Assembly: GCA_900541495.1 (NCBI GenBank)
Contig: UQKC01000080.1
Location: 1-8,079, forward strand
Direction: 5' to 3'
Length of the DNA stretch: 8,079 nucleotides
Origin: an uncultured Ruminococcus sp.
Lineage (GTDB): Bacteria > Bacillota > Clostridia > Oscillospirales > Ruminococcaceae
The notes beneath the pieces were generated by a model. It saw nothing but the letters and a program-made list of their open reading frames with translations. It was not told where the DNA came from and ran no database searches. How positions within the stretch are numbered: position 1 is the first letter of the stretch; each line of letters starts with the position of its first letter. Shown one piece after another: positions 1 through 4,889 of the stretch. Position numbers and translations under genes: made by a program.

Positions 1-34
1 ATATTCATGTATCTATCATATCATATTTTGAGTT

Positions 35-53
35 TAGTGTCAACAGGCTCTAA
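35..53. repeat. 19-bp inverted repeat, left copy (possible insertion-sequence end)
   Basis: TAGTGTCAACAGGCTCTAA here is the exact reverse complement of 8025-8043, identical over all 19 positions, and the match stops on both sides. A perfect 19-mer inverted pair near the two ends of an 8 kb window is far beyond chance and resembles the terminal repeat of an insertion sequence or transposon. On the minus strand it contains the consensus -35 hexamer TTGACA, reading out of the window. No transposase is visible inside the window, so the element, if there is one, must lie to the left. Confidence 0.6.
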
Positions 54-231
54 TTACAACTTTCTGTAAAAAATAAGACATTATATCGTTTTCAATACAT
101 TATATCCGGTCCCAAGTGCCCACTCAACAAGTTTATGAACCTGATCCTGTGATTATTACTTCTATGCTTTTATAATGGGAATACAAACTCTTCGCTTTGA
201 TTGGCTATTCCATAATATTAACATTTATTGC
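54..231. other. AT-rich non-coding stretch
   Basis: No open frame with a ribosome binding site is visible on either strand. A TATAAT hexamer occurs at 171-176, but nothing resembling a -35 box lies at the right distance, so I do not call it a promoter. The stretch is more AT-rich than the genes to its right. Confidence 0.5.
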
Positions 232-260
232 TTGATTTTTTTATGATAATAAAGTAAAAT
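232..260 (+). promoter_or_regulatory. Putative sigma-A promoter of the esterase-metF unit
   Basis: TTGATT (232-237) and TAAAAT (255-260) are separated by exactly 17 bases. The expected transcript start near 267 leaves a leader of about 28 nt. It is the best-placed promoter before the first gene. The region is AT-rich, so chance matches are easier than usual. Confidence 0.5.
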
Positions 261-280
261 ATAAATGATATTTTCAAACT

Positions 281-288
281 AAGGAGGT
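281..288 (+). promoter_or_regulatory. Strong Shine-Dalgarno sequence of the esterase gene
   Basis: AAGGAGGT is a perfect anti-16S match 6 nt before the ATG at 295. It fixes that start. Confidence 0.85.
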
Positions 289-294
289 CTGTGT

Positions 295-1824
295 ATGGGT
301 ATCTTATCCTGCGCACCTGTTTTTTCCGATTCAATGGTTCTTCAAAGAAATAAAAATATAACCGTCTGGGGCATGGCTTATGACGGAATGAAAGTGACCG
401 TTTCGCTGAACGGCAAAACCGCCGAGGCTGTGACAAAAAACCACCGCTGGACGGCTGTTCTTCCTGCAATGGAGGCAGGCGGCCCTTACGAGATGACGGT
501 TTCCTCGGGCGATGAAAAAATCGTCTTTACCGATGTTATGCTCGGTGAAGTCTGGCTCGCAGGCGGTCAGTCAAATATGGAGCTTGAGCTTCAAAACTCA
601 CTCGACGGCAAAAAAGTCCTTGAACAGACGGACGGCGTGAACGTTCGCTTCTACTATACCAAAAAGAATTCCTACATTGATGAATTTTTCTATGCTGACG
701 AGCGCAACGGCGGTTGGGCAAGAGCATCAAAGGACAATTCTGCCGCTTGGTCTGCTGTCGGATACTATTTCGCAAAGAAGCTTTCCGAAGACCTCGGCGT
801 AACAGTCGGCGTTATCGGCTGCAACTGGGGCGGAACTTCGGCTTCGGCTTGGATGTCAAAGGAACTGCTCTGCTCGGACGTTGACACGAAGTCTTACGTT
901 GACGAGTACGACGCTGCAATGAACGGAAAAACTTTCGAGGAATACTGCGCAGAACTTGACGATTACAACGCTTATGTTGAGCAGTGGCAGCCGAAAATAA
1001 ACGAATTTTATGCCAAGAACCCCGAGGGTGAATGGGGCGATGCGCTCAAATTCGCAGGTCCTTGCCGCTATCCTGAGCCGCTCGGTCCTAAGTCCCCGTT
1101 CCGCGCAGGCGGCGTTTACGAAACGATGTTAAAGCGCGTCTGCCCTTACACTCTCGCAGGCTTCATCTATTATCAGGGCGAGAGTGACGACCACAAGCCG
1201 AATATGTACTGCAAGCTGCTGAAAATGCTAATCGAGCAGTGGAGAAGCGATTGGAACGATGATACTCTGCCGTTCATTTTCGTCCAGCTCCCAATGCACA
1301 TCAACCGCGGCGAAGAGGACAGAAAGCACTGGTGTCTTATCCGCGAGGCGCAGATGCGTGTTCATCAGACAACCGCTAACACGGGCATTGCAGTTGCTCT
1401 CGACTGCGGCGAATACGGCAACATTCACCCCCTCGACAAGAAACCTGTCGGCGAACGCCTTGAACTTCAGGCACTTTGCCACGTTTACAATAAAATTTCC
1501 CCTGAAAAGGCTTACGGCGCAATTTTCCGCTCGGCTCTGTTCGCTGACGGAAAGGCTGTTCTCAGTTTCGACCATGCCGAGGGCGGCTTTGACATCAAGG
1601 GCGAGGTCAAAGGCTTTGAGGTCGCAGGCGAGGACAAAATTTATCACTCCGCAAATACCGAATTTGACGGTGAAAATATAATTCTTTCAAGCGACGAAGT
1701 CAGCGAACCGAAATACGCGCGTTACTGCTGGGTGAACTACGGCGAAGTCACCGTTTTCTCGAAAAACGGACTTCCGCTCGCACCGTTCAGAACGAGCCGC
1801 AATGACGGATTTTATATAAAGTAA
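295..1824 (+). CDS. Sialate O-acetylesterase-like carbohydrate esterase (SASA/SGNH family)
   Basis: This 509-residue protein matches the family annotated as sialate O-acetylesterase, whose members remove O-acetyl groups from sialic acids or from xylan-type sugars; the sugar cannot be read from sequence. The N-terminus (about 7-85) is a beta-rich domain with the typical APVFSDSMVLQR opening. The nucleophile motif is GQSNM at 91-95 (Ser93). Further conserved blocks are GCNWGGTSASAW (175-186) and YYQGESD (292-298). The catalytic-histidine block is NIHPLDKKPVGERL (376-389, His378). Many bacterial relatives have DIHP there; this protein has Asn376, and Asp370 or Glu373 are nearby acidic residues. 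A beta-rich tail (about 415-505) closes the protein. There is no signal peptide, so it probably acts in the cytoplasm on imported acetylated oligosaccharides. The start is set by the strong ribosome binding site. metF follows after 33 bp with no terminator between them. Confidence 0.87.
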   Translation: MGILSCAPVFSDSMVLQRNKNITVWGMAYDGMKVTVSLNGKTAEAVTKNHRWTAVLPAMEAGGPYEMTVSSGDEKIVFTDVMLGEVWLAGGQSNMELELQNSLDGKKVLEQTDGVNVRFYYTKKNSYIDEFFYADERNGGWARASKDNSAAWSAVGYYFAKKLSEDLGVTVGVIGCNWGGTSASAWMSKELLCSDVDTKSYVDEYDAAMNGKTFEEYCAELDDYNAYVEQWQPKINEFYAKNPEGEWGDALKFAGPCRYPEPLGPKSPFRAGGVYETMLKRVCPYTLAGFIYYQGESDDHKPNMYCKLLKMLIEQWRSDWNDDTLPFIFVQLPMHINRGEEDRKHWCLIREAQMRVHQTTANTGIAVALDCGEYGNIHPLDKKPVGERLELQALCHVYNKISPEKAYGAIFRSALFADGKAVLSFDHAEGGFDIKGEVKGFEVAGEDKIYHSANTEFDGENIILSSDEVSEPKYARYCWVNYGEVTVFSKNGLPLAPFRTSRNDGFYIK

Positions 1825-1857
1825 AGAAAAGCAAAAAATGAAAGGACAAAACTGCCA

Positions 1858-2718
1858 ATGAAGATACCTGCACTGTTCGGAAAGGGAAAGACCGTATTCT
1901 CATTTGAGGTATTTCCCCCGAAAAACACTACTCCTATCGAATCCATTTACCATACACTGGGCGAACTGAAAAAGCTCTCCCCCGACTTTATCAGCGTTAC
2001 ATACGGCGCAAGAGGAACAAGCGCAGACACAATGACCTGCGATATCGCTTCATACATTCAGAACGGACTCGGCATAACCTCGGCGGCGCACCTCACCTGC
2101 GTTTACAGCGACAGGGAGCTTATCCTCGAACGCCTTAAACAGCTCAAAGAGCGCAATGTTGAAAATATCCTCGCTCTCCGCGGCGACATCAACCCCGATA
2201 TTCCACGTCTGCACGACTTCGAGTATGCGAGCGACCTCACACGTTTTATAAAGGAAAACGGTGATTTTCACGTTTCGGGCGCTTGCTACCCCGAGTGTCA
2301 TATTGAAGCAGAAAATCTTGACAAGGATATCGAAAACCTCAAAATAAAGATAGAAGCAGGCGCAGAGCACCTTATGTCGCAGCTTTTCTTCGACAATTCC
2401 GTATTTTTCAACTTCCTTGAAAAAGCAAGAGCCGCAGGCGTGAACGTTCCTATCGAAGCAGGAATTATGCCCGTTACGAATGCGAAGCAGATACAGCGAA
2501 TGGTTTCGATGTGCGGTGCAAGCCTTCCTGCAAAGTTCTCAAAGACTATGCAGAGATACGAAAACAACCCCGAAGCTCTCCGCGACGCAGGCATTGCTTA
2601 TGCTATCGACCAGATAGTCGAACTCATTTCAAGCGGCGTTGACGGTATTCACCTCTACACGATGAACAACCCTTACGTTGCCGGAAAAATCAGCGAGAGC
2701 ATCAAAAATATGCTTTAA
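1858..2718 (+). CDS. metF: 5,10-methylenetetrahydrofolate reductase
   Basis: This is the flavoenzyme reducing 5,10-methylene-THF to 5-methyl-THF, the methyl donor for methionine synthesis, and it is cytoplasmic. At 286 residues it is the usual length for a bacterial MetF TIM barrel. Family motifs are all present: FSFEVFPPK (14-22, with the catalytic Glu17), FISVTYGA (44-51), LALRGD (105-110, the Asp near the flavin), YPECHIEA (144-151), QLFFD (175-179, the folate-contacting Gln175), IEAGIMPVTN (199-208) and HLYTMN (275-280). AAAGGA at 1841-1846 lies 11 nt before the ATG. It follows the esterase by 33 bp and is probably co-transcribed with it. No methionine synthase, activator or metV partner is nearby, and the 33-bp gap leaves no room for a SAM riboswitch or T-box. 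Confidence 0.95.
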   Translation: MKIPALFGKGKTVFSFEVFPPKNTTPIESIYHTLGELKKLSPDFISVTYGARGTSADTMTCDIASYIQNGLGITSAAHLTCVYSDRELILERLKQLKERNVENILALRGDINPDIPRLHDFEYASDLTRFIKENGDFHVSGACYPECHIEAENLDKDIENLKIKIEAGAEHLMSQLFFDNSVFFNFLEKARAAGVNVPIEAGIMPVTNAKQIQRMVSMCGASLPAKFSKTMQRYENNPEALRDAGIAYAIDQIVELISSGVDGIHLYTMNNPYVAGKISESIKNML

Positions 2719-2743
2719 TATCGCAATAATTGTTAAATTTATG

Positions 2744-2772
2744 TTGACGAAATCCTCTGAATATTGTATAAT
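2744..2772 (+). promoter_or_regulatory. Near-consensus sigma-A promoter for dut
   Basis: TTGACG (2744-2749) and a perfect TATAAT (2767-2772) are separated by 17 bases, so 11 of 12 positions match consensus. It lies just after the metF stop, and the expected start near 2779 gives a leader of about 25 nt. This makes dut an independent, probably constitutive, transcription unit. It also rules out the in-frame ATG codons at 2741 and 2771, which lie upstream of or inside the promoter. Confidence 0.8.
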
Positions 2773-2789
2773 GAAAATATATGATATTC

Positions 2790-2794
2790 GGAGG
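2790..2794 (+). promoter_or_regulatory. Shine-Dalgarno sequence deciding the dut start
   Basis: GGAGG sits 9 nt before the ATG at 2804. None of the in-frame ATGs upstream has such a site. Confidence 0.8.
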
Positions 2795-2803
2795 AAATTT
2801 TTT

Positions 2804-3322
2804 ATGTCTATAGAAAAAGTCGCAAAATTTTATAAGGTTTCGTTTGAACAATTTCTCGGTGACTGGCAGGCTGTCTATCCCGAAGATGATGAAATAGTCG
2901 TTCGCGAGATCTATGACCATATCAAGCTGCCGAAAAGAGCAACCGCAGGCTCGGCAGGCTATGATTTCTTTCTCCCCGTTGCGATAACCCTTAACCCCGA
3001 TGAAACTCTCCTTATCCCGACGGGAATAAGAGCCGAGATAAAGCAGGGCTGGGTGCTTGCGATATTCCCACGAAGCAGCCTTGGCTTCAAGCATCGAATT
3101 CAGCTTGACAACACTGTCGGCATCATCGACAGCGACTACTTCGGCGCCGACAACGAGGGCCATATCAAGATAAAGATAACCAACGATTCAAAGGACTACA
3201 GCATTGCCGATGTTGACGAGGGAAAAGGCTTCGCTCAGGGAATTTTTCTCCCGTTCGGCATAACGGACGATGACGCTTCGGACGGCACACGCACGGGCGG
3301 CTTCGGAAGCACGGACAAGTAA
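2804..3322 (+). CDS. dut: dUTP diphosphatase (dUTPase, trimeric type)
   Basis: It hydrolyses dUTP to dUMP and pyrophosphate, keeping uracil out of DNA and feeding thymidylate synthase. The open frame extends back to 2678, but the ATG at 2804 is chosen because it follows the promoter and GGAGG site, giving 172 residues. All five motifs of the homotrimeric family are present in order: AGSAGYDF (48-55), PRSSLGFK (89-96), NTVGIIDSDYFG (103-114, with Asp109 as the catalytic acid and Tyr112 the uracil-discriminating residue), GKGFAQGIFLPF (140-151) and RTGGFGSTDK (163-172, the glycine-rich tail closing over the nucleotide). About 20 extra N-terminal residues precede the fold compared with the E. 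coli enzyme. The LRR gene follows after 30 bp without a terminator, so the two may be co-transcribed. Confidence 0.93.
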   Translation: MSIEKVAKFYKVSFEQFLGDWQAVYPEDDEIVVREIYDHIKLPKRATAGSAGYDFFLPVAITLNPDETLLIPTGIRAEIKQGWVLAIFPRSSLGFKHRIQLDNTVGIIDSDYFGADNEGHIKIKITNDSKDYSIADVDEGKGFAQGIFLPFGITDDDASDGTRTGGFGSTDK

Positions 3323-3340
3323 AGCTTATCTGAATGAAAT

Positions 3341-3345
3341 GGGGT
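3341..3345 (+). promoter_or_regulatory. Weak ribosome binding site before a TTG start
   Basis: GGGGT lies 7 nt before TTG at 3353. In this frame the codon at 3335-3337 is a TGA stop, and no ATG or GTG lies between it and the TTG. Confidence 0.45.
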
Positions 3346-3352
3346 AATACTC

Positions 3353-4540
3353 TTGAAGTTTAAAAGATTGATAAATATTGCGCTTGCCGCTGTTATGGCG
3401 CTTGGCTGTGTTCCTCTCTCGGCTGTCACGGCTTCGGCACTTTCCACCTCCGCAGAGATAGCCGATTCGCAGTACACCGTAAAAGGCGGCTTCGTTCTCG
3501 CTCAGGACAGAAGCGGTGACATTTTCGTAAAAGGCTACAAAGGCTCGGGCGGCGCTATAACGATCCCTGCAGACGCTGTTTATATCGCAGATGATGCTTT
3601 CCGTGATAATCAGAAGATAACCTCGGTAACGATACCCAAGACCTGCTTCGGCGGCATCGGCGACAGAGCTTTCACGGGCTGCTCAAGCCTTAAAACGCTT
3701 GATGTAAAGGGCAACCTCGACTATATCGGCGAAAGCGCATTTTTCGGCTGCATAAGCCTTACAAAGGTGACTTTCCGCGGAGATATCTGCACGAATGAAA
3801 CCTACGGAAGATACCCTTACGGCGGAATTATGGACTATGCATTCTTCTGCTGCCGTTCGCTCCAAAGCGTTATTTTCACCAAAAGCGGCTCGGAACTCGG
3901 TCAGATAGGCGGCGGTGCATTTGGCAACTGCCTTTCACTCAAAATCGTGAAATTCCCGAACAGCATAGGCTTTATCGCTGACGCTTTCTACAACTGCACG
4001 AAGCTTGAAGCCGTTTCGATACCTGCCGATGCGACCGTTGACAAATACTCGTTCGGCTTCTGCGCAGACCTTTCCAAGGACGAGCCCGAATACTATCTTT
4101 CAACGGGCAAAAAAACCGTAAAAGCACCATACTATACTTACAGCAACGGCGCTTTTCACCAATCTTACAAGTCGATAACACCTTGCAGGATAACTCTCGT
4201 TGTCGAGCAGGGAAGCGACGCTGAACGCTATGCAAGAAAAAACAAGGTAAAGTATAAATACCGCCTTTCCGCACCGACAGCGGTTATCGCTTCACGCGGA
4301 ACGAACAAAATGGACTTAACATGGAACTGGGTCAACGGAACAGACTACTATAAGGTATACCTCTACAATCCGCTGCTCAAAAAATACGAAGAATACGCCA
4401 AGGTCACAACGGAAAACTGCACGATAACGGGACTTCACCCCGAGCGCAAATACTGGATAAAAATTTCCGCCGTTGACACCATCGGCAATACCGACATTGA
4501 AGGATTCCTCTCGGAATCTTATGAATTCCACACAAGATAA
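3353..4540 (+). CDS. Secreted BspA-type leucine-rich-repeat protein with a C-terminal fibronectin III domain
   Basis: This 395-residue protein begins with a Sec signal peptide: MKFKR, a hydrophobic core at about 7-20, and a likely cut after ASA at 27-29. The TTG start is used because the first in-frame ATG (residue 15) would destroy the signal. Residues about 68-240 hold roughly six LRR_5/BspA-type repeats with the pattern IG..AF..C.SL..V, for example at 102-118, 125-141, 159-175, 185-201 and 208-224. Residues 286-300 (QGSDAERYARKNKVK) match the segment that often caps such arrays. Residues 305-395 look like one fibronectin type III domain (LTWNW, then TGLHPERKYWIKISAVD). There is no LPXTG motif, dockerin, S-layer domain or C-terminal membrane helix, so it is probably released or loosely surface-bound. 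Related proteins bind host or polysaccharide ligands; the target here is unknown. Confidence 0.85.
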   Translation: MKFKRLINIALAAVMALGCVPLSAVTASALSTSAEIADSQYTVKGGFVLAQDRSGDIFVKGYKGSGGAITIPADAVYIADDAFRDNQKITSVTIPKTCFGGIGDRAFTGCSSLKTLDVKGNLDYIGESAFFGCISLTKVTFRGDICTNETYGRYPYGGIMDYAFFCCRSLQSVIFTKSGSELGQIGGGAFGNCLSLKIVKFPNSIGFIADAFYNCTKLEAVSIPADATVDKYSFGFCADLSKDEPEYYLSTGKKTVKAPYYTYSNGAFHQSYKSITPCRITLVVEQGSDAERYARKNKVKYKYRLSAPTAVIASRGTNKMDLTWNWVNGTDYYKVYLYNPLLKKYEEYAKVTTENCTITGLHPERKYWIKISAVDTIGNTDIEGFLSESYEFHTR

Positions 4541-4542
4541 TC

Positions 4543-4583
4543 ATTTATCCCATAGGCTTGAAAAATCCTATGGGATAAATTTT
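4543..4583 (+). terminator. Rho-independent terminator after the LRR gene
   Basis: ATTTATCCCATAGG (4543-4556) pairs perfectly with CCTATGGGATAAAT (4567-4580), a 14-bp stem with a 10-nt loop, followed by a short T run (4580-4583). It begins 2 nt after the stop codon. The minus-strand side has no T run, so it works in the + direction only. Confidence 0.85.
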
Positions 4584-4667
4584 CCAAAAGAGCATTTAAT
4601 GAACACAACCCCAAACAACAACACTATGAATAGTGATACCCAAAATGCTCTTGAAGAAGTTGAACAA
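4584..4667 (+). other. Short non-coding stretch with nested complementary segments
   Basis: GAGCATTT (4590-4597) is complementary to AAATGCTC (4643-4650). Between them CACTA (4622-4626) and TAGTG (4631-4635) make a small hairpin with a TGAA loop. This could fold in RNA but matches no RNA family I know. An ATG at 4599 opens a 55-codon frame that I do not accept as a gene. Confidence 0.3.
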
Positions 4668-4868
4668 ATGGGGTTCCCTAAAAACCGAAACAAAATAATA
4701 CTTCGTATTATTCGCAAATTTTCGTTGGGACTTTGCGCAGCTTCAAGGCAGCGAAACGCAGTATAATACTACGGAATACATTCCGAATGTATTTCAAGTT
4801 TCGTTAACGCAGAAGATGCGCAAAGTCATAGAAAATTTGCCGTGAGGAAGGTTTTTAGAGGTTCCCAT
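4668..4868. mobile_element. MITE-like element: ~200-bp imperfect long inverted repeat
   Basis: The two halves pair as nested arms: 4678-4686 with 4850-4858 (9 bp), 4714-4723 with 4831-4840 (10 bp), 4729-4744 with 4812-4827 (15 of 16), 4751-4757 with 4798-4804 (one G-T), and an apical palindrome at 4775-4793. The outermost 19 bases of each end match at 15 of 19 positions, beginning ATGGG and ending CTAAAAACC. The left arm has extra palindromes at 4694-4712 and 4760-4770 that account for most of its excess length. There is no transposase and no clear target duplication beyond AA. A non-autonomous mobile element is the best reading; a structured leader RNA of the transporter gene is the alternative. 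Confidence 0.55.
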
Positions 4869-4873
4869 AAGAA

Positions 4874-4879
4874 AGGAAG
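4874..4879 (+). promoter_or_regulatory. Ribosome binding site of the ABC transporter gene
   Basis: AGGAAG lies 10 nt before the ATG at 4890 and 5 nt beyond the end of the long inverted repeat. I see no promoter with both boxes between the terminator and this site. Confidence 0.6.
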
Positions 4880-4889
4880 ATAGCAACTA

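Noticed and set aside
1228..1681. Long overlapping open frames on both strands inside the esterase gene
   Set aside because: They are shadows of a well-supported coding frame, lack ribosome binding sites and show no recognisable motifs. The same applies to the antisense frames in metF, dut, the LRR gene and the transporter.
1825..1857. SAM riboswitch or T-box before metF
   Set aside because: The 33-bp gap is too short and has no stem structure.
2678..2803. 42-codon upstream extension of the dut frame
   Set aside because: It lies inside the end of metF and across the promoter, and a well-spaced GGAGG supports the ATG at 2804.
3353..4540. Cell-wall anchoring or cellulosome attachment of the LRR protein
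   Set aside because: The C-terminus ends in the fibronectin III domain, without LPXTG, a hydrophobic tail or dockerin-type calcium repeats.
4599..4766. 55-codon + strand frame (MNTTPNNNTMNSDTQ...) between the terminator and the transporter
   Set aside because: It starts just after a terminator, has only a weak AAAGAG site and no visible promoter, is low-complexity, and its C-terminal half is encoded by the inverted-repeat element.
4762..4767. TATAAT inside the long inverted repeat as a promoter for the transporter
   Set aside because: No -35-like hexamer lies 16-18 bases upstream; the nearest TTGCGC is 22 bases away. It is part of an 11-base palindrome.
4850..4860. GGTTTTTAGAG at the element's right end resembles GGTTCTTAGAG at 8020-8030 (10 of 11), hinting at related ends
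   Set aside because: Similarity does not extend beyond 11 bases, and at 8020 it straddles the hairpin-repeat junction, so it is probably chance.
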